From assembly GCA_963735455.1 (NCBI GenBank), contig CAVTKZ010000002.1, forward strand, positions 1,240,001 to 1,304,000: a stretch of DNA of 64,000 bases, in the 5' to 3' direction. The stretch is from Palsa-1033 sp963735455. GTDB taxonomy: Bacteria > Chloroflexota > Limnocylindria > Limnocylindrales > CSP1-4. This document shows, piece after piece, positions 16,423 to 24,606 of the stretch; positions within the stretch are counted from its first letter, which is position 1; every line of letters begins with the position of its first letter. The position numbers and the translations under genes are program-made. Below the pieces are notes generated by a model, which saw nothing but the letters and a program-made list of their open reading frames with translations, did not search any database and was not told the DNA's origin.

Positions 16423-17181
16423 TCAGCCTCCGGCCGGCCGGCCGGAGGCCTGCCCCGCGACGGCCGCCACGGCGGCCTGGATCCGGGCTGGATCGCCGAG
16501 ATAGCGATGGCTGATCGGGCGGAGCTCATCGTCGAGCTCGTACACCAGGGGCACCCCGGTGGGGATGTTGAGGCCCGGGATGTCCTCGTCGGAGATGCCG
16601 TCAAGGTACTTGACCAGCGCCCGGAGGCTGTTGCCGTGGGCGGCGATCAGGACCCGCCGGCCGGCCCGCACCTCAGGCACGATCAGCTCGTGCCAGGCCG
16701 GCAGGAACCGGGCGACGGTGTCCTTGAGCGACTCCGAGCGGGGTAGCTCGCCCGGGCCCAGGCCGGCATAGCGCGGGTCGTTGGCGGGCTCGCGCTCGTC
16801 GCCCGGCGGCAAGGCCGGCGGCGGAACGTCGTAGCTCCGGCGCCAGAGGTGGACCTGCTCGTCGCCGTACTCGGCGGCGGTCTCGGCCTTGTTGAGCCCC
16901 TGCAGCGCACCGTAGTGGCGCTCGTTCAGGCGCCAGCTGTGGACCACCGGAATCCACATCCGGTCCAGCTCGTCGAGGCAGATCCAGAGCGTCCGGATGG
17001 CCCGCCGGAGGACGGACGTGAAGGCCAGGTCGAAGTCGAAGCCGGCGTCGCGCAGGAGCCGGCCCGCTTCATGCGCCTCGGCGATCCCGGCCGCGGACAA
17101 GTCGACGTCGGTCCAGCCCGTGAACCGGTTCTCGCGGTTCCAGTCGCTCTCGCCGTGGCGGAGCAGGACCAGGCTGGGCAT
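16423..17181 (-). CDS. gpmA: 2,3-bisphosphoglycerate-dependent phosphoglycerate mutase
   Basis: 252 aa. Interconverts 3- and 2-phosphoglycerate. The catalytic motif is LVLLRHGESDWNRENRFTGW (RHG with the phospho-His), with NERHYGALQGLNKAETA, then VLIAAHGNSLRALVKYLDGI with the second catalytic His, and the C-terminal NIPTGVPLVYELD. The ATG overlaps the TGA of tpiA (ATGA), so the two glycolytic genes are translationally coupled. Confidence 0.97.
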   Translation of the reverse strand: MPSLVLLRHGESDWNRENRFTGWTDVDLSAAGIAEAHEAGRLLRDAGFDFDLAFTSVLRRAIRTLWICLDELDRMWIPVVHSWRLNERHYGALQGLNKAETAAEYGDEQVHLWRRSYDVPPPALPPGDEREPANDPRYAGLGPGELPRSESLKDTVARFLPAWHELIVPEVRAGRRVLIAAHGNSLRALVKYLDGISDEDIPGLNIPTGVPLVYELDDELRPISHRYLGDPARIQAAVAAVAGQASGRPAGG

Positions 17182-17996
17182 CAGGCGACACCGGCCGCGC
17201 GCCGGCCGGCGGCGGTCAGCCCGGCGCGGGCGACGATACCGGCCATCTCCTCGACCTTGAGCGACGCCCCGCCGACCAGTGCGCCATCGATCGCCGGCTC
17301 GGCCAGGAACTCGCCGGCGGAGGCGGCCGTGACGCTCCCGCCGTAGAGGACCGGCAGCTGCCCGGCCAGGGCGGCATAGCCCCGACCCAGCTCGCCGGTC
17401 GCGGCCCGGATCGCCTCGGCCATCGCGGCGGCATCGACGCCGCGCGCCGTGCGCCCGGTCCCGATCGCCCAGACCGGCTCGTAGGCGATCACCAGGCCCG
17501 CTTCGGCCAGGGCATCGGGTTCGGCGTCAACGCCGGCCAGGCTGCCCCGGAGCTGGCCGGCCACGACCGCCTCGGCTCGGCCGGCCTCGCGCTCGGCCAG
17601 CTGCTCGCCGACGCACAGGATCGGCCGGAGGCCGGCCTCGAGCGCCCGGCCGAGCTTGCGCCCGATCAGCTCGTCGGTCTCGCCGGCGTCGCGCCGGCGC
17701 TCCGAGTGGCCGATGATCACCCAGGTCGCCAGCCCGACCAGCATCAGCGCCCCGATCTCGCCGGTGTAGGCGCCAGTCAGCTCGTGATGGACGTTCTGGG
17801 CGCCGACGCCGACGCCGGCCCCGGCTGGCGTGGCCGCGAGCGCGTCGCGGACCGCGGCCAGGCAGACGAAGGGCGGGCAGATCACCCGCTCCACGCCCTC
17901 GACCGCGGTCCGGGCGGCGAGCGTCGCGGCGAGCTCGGCGGCCTCGGACGGCGTGGTGTGCATCTTCCAGTTGGCGGCGATGATGACCGGTCGCAT
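17181..17996 (-). CDS. tpiA: triosephosphate isomerase
   Basis: 271 aa from ATG 17996 (MRPVIIAANWKMHTTPSEAA). Asn and Lys of the NWKMH segment bind substrate, IIGHSERRRDAGETDELIGR holds the electrophilic His, AYEPVWAIGTGRTA holds the catalytic Glu and flexible loop 6, and VLYGGSVTAASAGEFL the phosphate-binding loop. An upstream in-frame extension to 18062 is not needed. It follows whiA by 7 nt. Confidence 0.97.
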   Translation of the reverse strand: MRPVIIAANWKMHTTPSEAAELAATLAARTAVEGVERVICPPFVCLAAVRDALAATPAGAGVGVGAQNVHHELTGAYTGEIGALMLVGLATWVIIGHSERRRDAGETDELIGRKLGRALEAGLRPILCVGEQLAEREAGRAEAVVAGQLRGSLAGVDAEPDALAEAGLVIAYEPVWAIGTGRTARGVDAAAMAEAIRAATGELGRGYAALAGQLPVLYGGSVTAASAGEFLAEPAIDGALVGGASLKVEEMAGIVARAGLTAAGRRAAGVA

Positions 17997-18003
17997 CAGC
18001 GGA

Positions 18004-18870
18004 TCATGCCAGAGCCGTCGGGTCCGGGTCGGCGGCCAGCTCCTCGATCCGCTCGAGGGCACGCTGGACCGTCGAGCGGTGCAGCTCGAGGTGCTGGCTC
18101 AGCTCGGCCAGGGTCGCCTCGGGCGTCGCTCGACGGGCGGCAGCCGCCAGCCGGACGACCCGGGGCAGGTCGGCCAGCCGCCCGTCGGCCTCGAGCTGGC
18201 CGATCGCGGCGAGCTGCCGCCCAGCGGCCACGACCGCCCGCTGGAGGTTGGCCGACTCGGCGTTGATCACCCGGTTCAGCTCGCCCCGCAGCGCCCGTGA
18301 GACCTGCCGCGCCTCGAGCTCGAGGATCGCCGAGGCTGCCCCGATCCGGCGCAGGAACGTGCCGATCGTCTCGGCATTCTTCCAGGTGACGACGCCCCGG
18401 CCGCGGCGGATCCGCCAGGCGGCCGGCAGCTCCACCTCGGCCAGCCGGTCGGCCAGGACCGGGGCCTCGGCGGCGGGCACGACGAACTCGAGGTGGGCCC
18501 GGCCGGCCGACAGGCTGAGCGAGCCGCGGGCCAGGAACCGGCCGCGCAACCAGGCCCAGCGGCAATGGTCGGCGGCGCGCTCCCAGTCGAAGCCGGTCGG
18601 CGCCGGGCGGGCGCCGCCGGCCGGGTCGGACAACGGGTTGGAACCGTCGCTGATCCGGACGTGCTTCGCCCGTCGCCGGCTGCCCGGCAGACCGGCCGGC
18701 TCGGTCTCCCGGCCGAGGCGGACGGCGAGGCGGGCGATCGATGCCTCGCGGGTGATCAGTCCGGGCCCCAACCCGGCCGATTCGGCGGCCCGGTCGCAGG
18801 CTCGTTGCGGGTCGATCGCCGCGAGCTCGGCCCGCAGGGCGGCGACGAGATCGCGATCGGCGGCGCTCAC
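18004..18870 (-). CDS. whiA: DNA-binding protein WhiA
   Basis: 288 aa from GTG 18870, which overlaps the TGA of yvcK (GTGA). The N-terminal part contains homing-endonuclease-like lobes (RWAWLRGRFLARGSLSLSAG; HLEFVVPAAEAPVLADRLAE). The C-terminal part has the conserved NRVINAESANLQRAV and an HTH (TLAELSQHLELHRSTVQRAL). WhiA regulates sporulation genes in Streptomyces and division or chromosome functions in other Gram-positives; its role here is not known. The rapZ-yvcK-whiA order is conserved in Gram-positive bacteria. Confidence 0.93.
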   Translation of the reverse strand: MSAADRDLVAALRAELAAIDPQRACDRAAESAGLGPGLITREASIARLAVRLGRETEPAGLPGSRRRAKHVRISDGSNPLSDPAGGARPAPTGFDWERAADHCRWAWLRGRFLARGSLSLSAGRAHLEFVVPAAEAPVLADRLAEVELPAAWRIRRGRGVVTWKNAETIGTFLRRIGAASAILELEARQVSRALRGELNRVINAESANLQRAVVAAGRQLAAIGQLEADGRLADLPRVVRLAAAARRATPEATLAELSQHLELHRSTVQRALERIEELAADPDPTALA

Positions 18871-20217
18871 GCGCTCCGGGCGACGCCGTTCCGGCGCCTG
18901 GCCGCACCCTCCCGTTCGGCGATCCGGACGATCGCGGCGGCGAGCCGCTCGGGATCGTGATGGAACGGGCTGGCCGGGTCGACCACGTCGTCGAGGACCA
19001 GCCGGGCCGGCCGCGACCCGACCGGCGGCCAGCGCAGGCGGACCGACTCGCGGGTCCCCGACCGGGACGCTCGCGGCGGCCGTCCGGTTGTTGGCCAGGA
19101 CGATGTCGATCAGCCCGTCGGCGGTGTGACGTTCGAGTGCCTCGACATGGTCGGCCAGGTCGAAGCCGTCGGTCTCGCCGGTCTGGGTGGCCACGTTGCA
19201 GACGTAGATCCGGAGGGCCGGCGAGTCGGCCAGGGCCTGCCGGATGTCCGGCAGGAGGAGGCTGGGCAGCAGGCTCGTGAACAGGCTGCCGGGCCCGATC
19301 ACGATCACGTCCGCTTCGGCGATCGCGGCCAGCGCATCGTCGCAGGCGCGAACGTCCTCGGGGCTCAGCCAGACCCGGTCGATCCCGCTCATCCGGGCGA
19401 TCCGGGACTGGCCCTCGACCAGCGAGCCGTCGCGCAGGGCGGCGTGCAGGACGACCGGCGTGGCCGTGGCCGGCACGACCTGGCCGCGGACCGCCAGGAC
19501 CCGGTTCATCCGCCGGACGCCCTCCTCGAAGTCGCCGTCCTCGACGGCGGTCATCGCTGCGATCAGCAGGTTGCCGATCGCATGGCCGGCCAGGCTCGTC
19601 GGCCCGTCCTCGCCCGGAAAGCGGTACTGGAAGAGGGCGCTCATCTGGGGCTCGGCATCGGCCAGCGCGACCAGGCAGTTGCGGATGTCGCCGACGGCCG
19701 GCAAGCCGAGCTGGTCGCGCAGCTTGCCCGACGATCCACCGTCGTCGGCCACGGTCACGATCGCGGTCAGGTTGCTGGTGTGCTCCTTCAGCCCGCGCAG
19801 GAGCGTCGACAGGCCGTGCCCGCCGCCGAGCGCCGCGATCTTCGGGCCGCGGGCCAGGAACCGCTTCTGGTAGATCACCTCGACCAGCGGCTGGTCATCG
19901 CCGTCCGAGCGGTACGGGCCCATCAGCACCTGCAGGACGCGGATACGAGGCGAAGGCGAAGATGCCCACGCCCAGGCCGGCCAGGATCAGCGCCCGGATG
20001 AGGTACGGCAGGAACTGCAGGGTCAGGACGTAGACGACCGACTGGAGGGGACCGCTGATCACGACATCGCGGTACAGCGGCGGAGGGCGAACGCGCCGCC
20101 GAGGGCCAGGCCCAGCTCGCCGATGAAGACGACGGCCAGCCAGCGCTTGATCCCGATGCCGGCTCCCAGCCAGCGCCGCCAGCCGGCAATGGCCGTCAGG
20201 CGGCGGCGGACCGTCAT
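18867..20217 (-). CDS. yvcK: YvcK family protein (gluconeogenesis factor-like), frameshifted
   Basis: Reads as one gene of about 449 aa from ATG 20217 (overlapping the rapZ TGA) to the TGA at 18867. There are three frame breaks, near 20085 (one base missing), 19945 and 19065 (one extra base each). An N-terminal membrane part (GIGIKRWLAVVFIGELGLAL; LTLQFLPYLIRALILAGLGV) precedes the YvcK domain: KIAALGGGHGLSTLLRGLKE, VADDGGSSGKLRDQLGLPAV, GHAIGNLLIAAM and VIGPGSLFTSLLPSLL. The corrected C-terminus ends FHHDPERLAAAIVRIAERE. YvcK binds UDP-sugars and helps coordinate carbon use with cell-wall synthesis in Gram-positives. The N-terminal membrane segment occurs in some non-Firmicute YvcK proteins. 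Confidence 0.9.
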
Positions 20218-21167
20218 GCCCGGTCCAGCTCGCGATGGAAGACGGACACGACGCCCAGGTCCTCGTCGCGCAGCCAGCCGGCCAGCGCCTCGGCGATCGC
20301 GATCGAGCGGTGGTAGCCACCGGTGCAGCCGATCGCGATCGTCAGCCGGGTCTTGCCCTCGCCGACGTAGGCCGGGATCGTAAACGCCAGGAACTCGTGC
20401 AGGAACTCGAGGAAGCGCTTGGTCACCGGCTGGCCCAGGACGTAGTTCCGGACGGCCTCGGTCAGGCCGGACATCTGGCGGAGCTCCTCGATGTAGTACG
20501 GGTTCTGCATGAAGCGCACGTCGAAGACCAGGTCGGCCTCCAGCGGGATTCCGTACTTGAAGCCGAAGCTGATCAGCTGGATGACGAGCCGGTCGGTGCT
20601 CTCCTGCTCGCCAAGGTGGGCGAAGAGCCGCTCGCGCAGCTCGCGCAGCGAGAGGTCGGAGGTGTCGACGACGACGTCGGCCTCGTCCCGGACCGGGTCG
20701 AGGACCTTGCGCTCCTCGGCGATCGAGCTGGCGATGCCGCGCTGGTCGGCGAGCGGATGGCGATGACGGGTCTCGGAGAAGCGCCGGATCAGGACCTCGT
20801 CGCGAGCCTCGAGGAAGATGACCTGGGGCTTGATCCCCCGTCCTTCGAGCGCTCCGCGGACCGCCGCCAGGGCCAGCGACGCGTCTCCGGCCCGGACGTC
20901 GAGGACGATCGCCACCCGTTCGAAGCGCTGGCGGTCCTCGGAGACGAGCTCGGCCAGGTCGGGCAGGAGCTCACCCGGCAGGTTGTCGACGCAGGTGTAG
21001 CCGAGGTCCTCGAACAGCTTCGTGGCCGCCGTCTTGCCCGCCCCTGACAGGCCACTCAGGATCACGATGTGCTGGTCGACCGCCGGCGTGCCGGTCTCGA
21101 CACCATCCGATGAACCCGGCGCGGGCCGCACTGGAGAAGCCTGGTCTGAACGGCGAACGGAGGCCAC
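20214..21167 (-). CDS. rapZ: RapZ/YvcJ family nucleotide-binding protein
   Basis: 317 aa as written from GTG 21167; the family normally starts near residue 30, so a later start (for example the codon before ETGTPAVDQHIVILSG) is possible. Walker A is GLSGAGKTAATKLFEDLGYT, followed by CVDNLPGELLPDL. The C-terminal domain contains SFGFKYGIPLEADLVFDVRF, NPYYIEELRQMSGLTEAVRN and IGCTGGYHRSIAIAEAL. In E. coli RapZ guides decay of the GlmZ RNA; in Bacillus YvcJ binds nucleotides and its exact role is unclear. It overlaps yvcK by 4 nt. Confidence 0.94.
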   Translation of the reverse strand: MASVRRSDQASPVRPAPGSSDGVETGTPAVDQHIVILSGLSGAGKTAATKLFEDLGYTCVDNLPGELLPDLAELVSEDRQRFERVAIVLDVRAGDASLALAAVRGALEGRGIKPQVIFLEARDEVLIRRFSETRHRHPLADQRGIASSIAEERKVLDPVRDEADVVVDTSDLSLRELRERLFAHLGEQESTDRLVIQLISFGFKYGIPLEADLVFDVRFMQNPYYIEELRQMSGLTEAVRNYVLGQPVTKRFLEFLHEFLAFTIPAYVGEGKTRLTIAIGCTGGYHRSIAIAEALAGWLRDEDLGVVSVFHRELDRA

Positions 21168-21211
21168 GGTCGCAGTCTACGCCGGGCCGCCGGCCCGCCG
21201 CGATGGGACGA

Positions 21212-21970
21212 TCAGCGGCCGCTCCGCTTGATCGCGATCCGGGTCAGCTCGGTCAGGACGTACATCGTGATCGCCAGGACTGTCGGACTGACCAGGTCGC
21301 CACCGGGCGTGATGATCGCCGAGAAGGCGGCGATGCCCAGGATGATCATCCGTCGGTTCTTCGAGAGCCACTGCGAGCTGATGATCCCGACCAGCGACAG
21401 TCCGTACAGGACGATCGGGAACTCCATGATCAGGCCGAAGGCGAGAAAGAGCGTCGTCACGAAGTCGAAGTACGGTGTGGCGGCGATCCCGTTGACCAGC
21501 TGCTCGTCGGTAAACCCGAGCAGGAAGGCGATCGCGAAGGGCAGGACCAGGTAGGCGATCCCGACGCCGATCGCGAACAGCAGGAGGGCCAGCGGGATCC
21601 ACGGCCGGATCGTCCGGCGTTCAGCGGCCGTCAGGCCCGGGGCGATGAACGCCCACAGCTGGTAGAGCAGGATCGGCATGGCCAGGATCAGGCCGATCGT
21701 CAGCGAGATCTTGACCTGGATGAAGAACGCGTCGCCCGGTCCCAGGACCTGGGCCTTGTGGCCGGGCAGCTGGTCGAGCAGGTAGTTGCGGACGCGGGTC
21801 GCCAGGAACCAGCCGATCCCGCTGGCGACGAGGACTGCCAGGACCGACTTGAACAGCCGGCTGCGGAGCTCGCTGAGGTGGTCGAGCAGGGGCATCACGC
21901 CCGCGGGCGGGGGCGGCGTGGCGGCGGCTCCGGCAGCCTCAACCGGCGCCGGCAGGGTCTCCTCGGTCAT
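21212..21970 (-). CDS. tatC: twin-arginine translocase subunit TatC
   Basis: 252 aa. A Pro-rich leader precedes the conserved MPLLDHLSELRSRLFKSVLA. Six membrane helices follow, with the periplasmic loop residues DAFFIQVKISLTIGLILAMP, LYQLWAFIAPGLTAAERR and the segment FDFVTTLFLAFGLIMEFPIV, ending NRRMIILGIAAFSAIITPGGD. TatC recognises the twin-arginine signal. It follows tatA by 36 nt. Confidence 0.96.
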   Translation of the reverse strand: MTEETLPAPVEAAGAAATPPPPAGVMPLLDHLSELRSRLFKSVLAVLVASGIGWFLATRVRNYLLDQLPGHKAQVLGPGDAFFIQVKISLTIGLILAMPILLYQLWAFIAPGLTAAERRTIRPWIPLALLLFAIGVGIAYLVLPFAIAFLLGFTDEQLVNGIAATPYFDFVTTLFLAFGLIMEFPIVLYGLSLVGIISSQWLSKNRRMIILGIAAFSAIITPGGDLVSPTVLAITMYVLTELTRIAIKRSGR

Positions 21971-22006
21971 CGGACGGCGTCCGTCGTCCCGCGTCCGATG
22001 CCCGGG

Positions 22007-22387
22007 CTAGGACGCGGACTCGGGGCTCGGCGACTCGCTGCCGGACGGCTGGGCGGCCATGTCGGGATTGGCCGGCGGGGCGGCCACGATCGGCGCCGGT
22101 GGGGCGGCCACGTCGCCGGCACCATAGGCCGGCGCGGTCTGGGCGTAGGCTGGCGGGGCGGCAACCGGCGCTGGGGCAGCCGGGGCCGGGGCAACAGCCG
22201 CGGCGGTGGCCGCGGCGATCGGTGCGGCCTCGGTGTGGGCCGAGTCGGTGATGTCGCTGGCCGCCTTGCGGAATTCCTTGATGCTCTTGCCCAGGGCGGC
22301 GCCGACCTCGGGCAGCTTGCCCGGTCCGATGACGATCAGGGCGATGATCAGGACGATCACCAGGTGGATCGGTGAGATGTTGGGCAT
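22007..22387 (-). CDS. tatA: twin-arginine translocase TatA/TatE family protein
   Basis: 126 aa. The short N-terminal membrane helix (IHLVIVLIIALIVIGPGKLP) and the amphipathic helix (EVGAALGKSIKEFRKAASDI) define TatA. From about residue 55 the tail is low-complexity Ala/Pro (APAAPAPVAAPPAYAQTAP), longer than in compact TatA proteins. It is encoded directly upstream of tatC. Its start lies 92 nt after the end of pyrF. Confidence 0.94.
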   Translation of the reverse strand: MPNISPIHLVIVLIIALIVIGPGKLPEVGAALGKSIKEFRKAASDITDSAHTEAAPIAAATAAAVAPAPAAPAPVAAPPAYAQTAPAYGAGDVAAPPAPIVAAPPANPDMAAQPSGSESPSPESAS

Positions 22388-22479
22388 CTTCAGGTGACCT
22401 CGCTGCGACGACCGAAATCGACGATCGATTGACGTTGGCTGGTACGGCTCGGAGGCTCCTCCGGATCAGCTCCGATTTC

Positions 22480-23353
22480 CTACGATAGCACGGGCACCGC
22501 CAAAGTGGTCGACCAATTCCGGGCTGCCGCGGCGAGCCGTTCGCCGAGGTCGGCGGGGTCATCGGGACCGGCTTCCAGGCCGGCCCGGGCGATCCCCCGC
22601 GAGACGTTGGCGAGCAGCCCGGCACCGGGCCGGCCGGCGGCCGGAGGGGCGCTCGCCGGACCGTCGGCCAGGATCGGGGCCACGTCGCCACCCTGGGCCC
22701 CGACGCCCGGGACCAGGAAGCCCAGGCCCGGCGCGATCCGCCGGATCCGGCGGAGCTCGATCCGGCGCCGTCGCCCCGACGACCAGGCCGACGGTGCCAC
22801 CCGGTCCCCAGCCGGCCACGTGGCGGGCGATCCGCTCGTGGACCTCTTCCGCGGGCTGGCCATCGGCCGCGCCGACCGGCAGGGCCTGGAACTCGTCGGA
22901 GCCCGGGTTCGAGGTCCGGCACAGGACGTAGGTGTAGCGGTCGCCGCGCTCCAGGAACGGACGCAGGCCCTCGGCCCCGACATATGGGTTGGCGGTGATC
23001 GCGTCGGCGCCCAGGACATCGAAGAGGGCCACCGCCTGGAAGGCCGCGGTCGACCCGATGTCGCCGCGCTTGGCATCAGCGACAACCGGGATCGAGGCCG
23101 GGATCGAGGCCCGGATTCGCTCCAGGGCGGCGACCCCCGGAGACCCGAAGGCCTCGAAGAAGGCGAGGTTGGGCTTGACCGCGGCGGCATACGGCAGGCC
23201 GACCTCGAGGAGCAGCTGGCAGAACCGCTCGACGCCGGCCAGGGTCGGCGGGAAGCCCGCCGGGAGCGCGGCGGGGTCCGGGTCGAGGCCCAGGCAGAGG
23301 ACGCTGCCGACCGCCGCCGTCCGGGCGGCCAGGCGCTCGAGGTAGGCAGCCAT
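22480..23353 (-). CDS. pyrF: orotidine 5'-phosphate decarboxylase (type 2), one frameshift
   Basis: Corrected length 290 aa. Final step of UMP synthesis. VLCLGLDPDPAALPAGFPPT, AVKPNLAFFEAFGSPGVAAL and the catalytic ADAKRGDIGSTAAFQAVALF (DxKxxD) are intact, as is NPYVGAEGLRPFLERG. After VGLVVGATAP the frame shifts near 22765; dropping one G restores ELRRIRRIAPGLGFLVPGVG and GGDVAPILADGPAS with a stop at 22480. The length and GVGAQGGD motif fit the PyrF subfamily 2 found in Actinobacteria and relatives. The ATG overlaps the stop of the upstream PD40 gene (ATGA). Confidence 0.93.
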
Positions 23354-24606
23354 CAGGACGGCGAGGCGGTCGGCTGGCTGGGGCCCGAGCTGGGCGACGC
23401 TGGCAGGCTGGGCGTTGGCGTTGCCGGGAGCTGGTCGGGTGGGATGTACCAGCTCGCCCCGGAGCTCGCATCGAGGCCGCTGTACTCGGTCACGTCGGGC
23501 AGCTGGCTCACCGTCCAGCTCGGCCCGCTGCCGGTCAGGCCGATCATTCGCAGGTCGACGATCTGGCCGACGATGTGGAGGTAGGCGATCGCGTCGCCGC
23601 GCGGCGACCAGACCGGCGCCCAGGAGCTGCCATCACTGGTCAGGCGCAGGACCTCGGCCCCCGTCCGGCCGTCCAGGATCGCCACGTCGGTTCCCTCGGG
23701 AGTCTGCCGGGTGACCGCGATCCAGCGCCCATCGGGCGACCAGGAGGGCTTCATGTAGCCGGGCGCGCCGAACGGCGAGGCCTTCTTGGTGGCTGGGTTG
23801 TAGGCGTAGATCTGGGGCATCCCGCGCTGCCCGTCGGTGCCGTTGTGGACGTACAGCACGAGCTTGCCGTCGGGTCGCCAGGCGGCATCCTGGTGGCCAT
23901 AGGGCGGGCTTTCCGACAGGTTCGGCTTGGTCAGCTTCTTGGTCGCGATGTTGTAGAACTGGAGGACCACGTCACTGCGGGTGGGGTCGGGCCCATCGGA
24001 GAAGAGGGCGATCGTCTTGCCATCGGGCGAGATCGCCGGATCGAGCAGCCAGTAGAACCAGGTGTACGAGCCGCTCTTGTAGCGCCCGCTGAGCAGCGAC
24101 TGGTTGGTCTGGCCGTCGGGCGTGATCCGGCTCAGGGTGGGCACGGTCAGGGTGTAGCGCGTCGGCCCCAGGTTGCCCTCCGGGAAGACGCCCAGCTGCT
24201 GGATGGTCCGGATGTAGTAGATCCACTTGCCGTCGGGCGACCAGACCGGCGCCGAGGCGCCACCGGTCTTGGTCACCTGGGTTGCCTGGCCGGCGGTCTG
24301 GATCCAGATGTTGCCGGCCTTGACGTAGACCAGGCTGCCCGGGATGTTGGCCCGCGGGTCGGTTACCACGACGTTCGAGGGCGCCGGGGTCGGGTTGACC
24401 AGGTTGCCCGGCTGGCCCGAAGCCGTGGGGCCTGTGCCGCCGTGCAGAATCGGGTTCCAGCCGGCGACGAGCGCGGCCGTCAGGCTGCCGATCAGGACGA
24501 GGGCGATGGCGGCGATCGTCGGGGCAACGAGCCCGGTCCGGGGCAGCAGCCCGTACGGATCGCCTGGTCCGCGGCGCGATCGGCTGCTCGGCCGGCTGGG
24601 TGCCAT
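23353..24606 (-). CDS. membrane-anchored TolB-like (PD40) beta-propeller protein
   Basis: 417 aa. One N-terminal transmembrane helix (VAPTIAAIALVLIGSLTAAL) then an outside domain. PD40 propeller blades repeat W-S-P-D-G or close variants: APVWSPDGKWIYYIRT, PAISPDGKTIALFSDG, DAAWRPDGKLVLYVHN, PSWSPDGRWIAVTRQT, APVWSPRGDAIAYLHI. The C-terminus is a Pro/Ser tail. The ligand or partner is unknown. It sits between recJ and pyrF and overlaps both by 4 nt (ATGA), so it is expressed with housekeeping genes, which is unusual for a variable surface protein. Confidence 0.85.
   Translation of the reverse strand: MAPSRPSSRSRRGPGDPYGLLPRTGLVAPTIAAIALVLIGSLTAALVAGWNPILHGGTGPTASGQPGNLVNPTPAPSNVVVTDPRANIPGSLVYVKAGNIWIQTAGQATQVTKTGGASAPVWSPDGKWIYYIRTIQQLGVFPEGNLGPTRYTLTVPTLSRITPDGQTNQSLLSGRYKSGSYTWFYWLLDPAISPDGKTIALFSDGPDPTRSDVVLQFYNIATKKLTKPNLSESPPYGHQDAAWRPDGKLVLYVHNGTDGQRGMPQIYAYNPATKKASPFGAPGYMKPSWSPDGRWIAVTRQTPEGTDVAILDGRTGAEVLRLTSDGSSWAPVWSPRGDAIAYLHIVGQIVDLRMIGLTGSGPSWTVSQLPDVTEYSGLDASSGASWYIPPDQLPATPTPSLPASPSSGPSQPTASPS

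Noticed and set aside
18004..19923. A YvcK-WhiA fusion protein
   Set aside because: One extra C near 19065 removes the yvcK stop. In the corrected frame yvcK ends at 18867 and whiA starts at GTG 18870, the usual separate genes.
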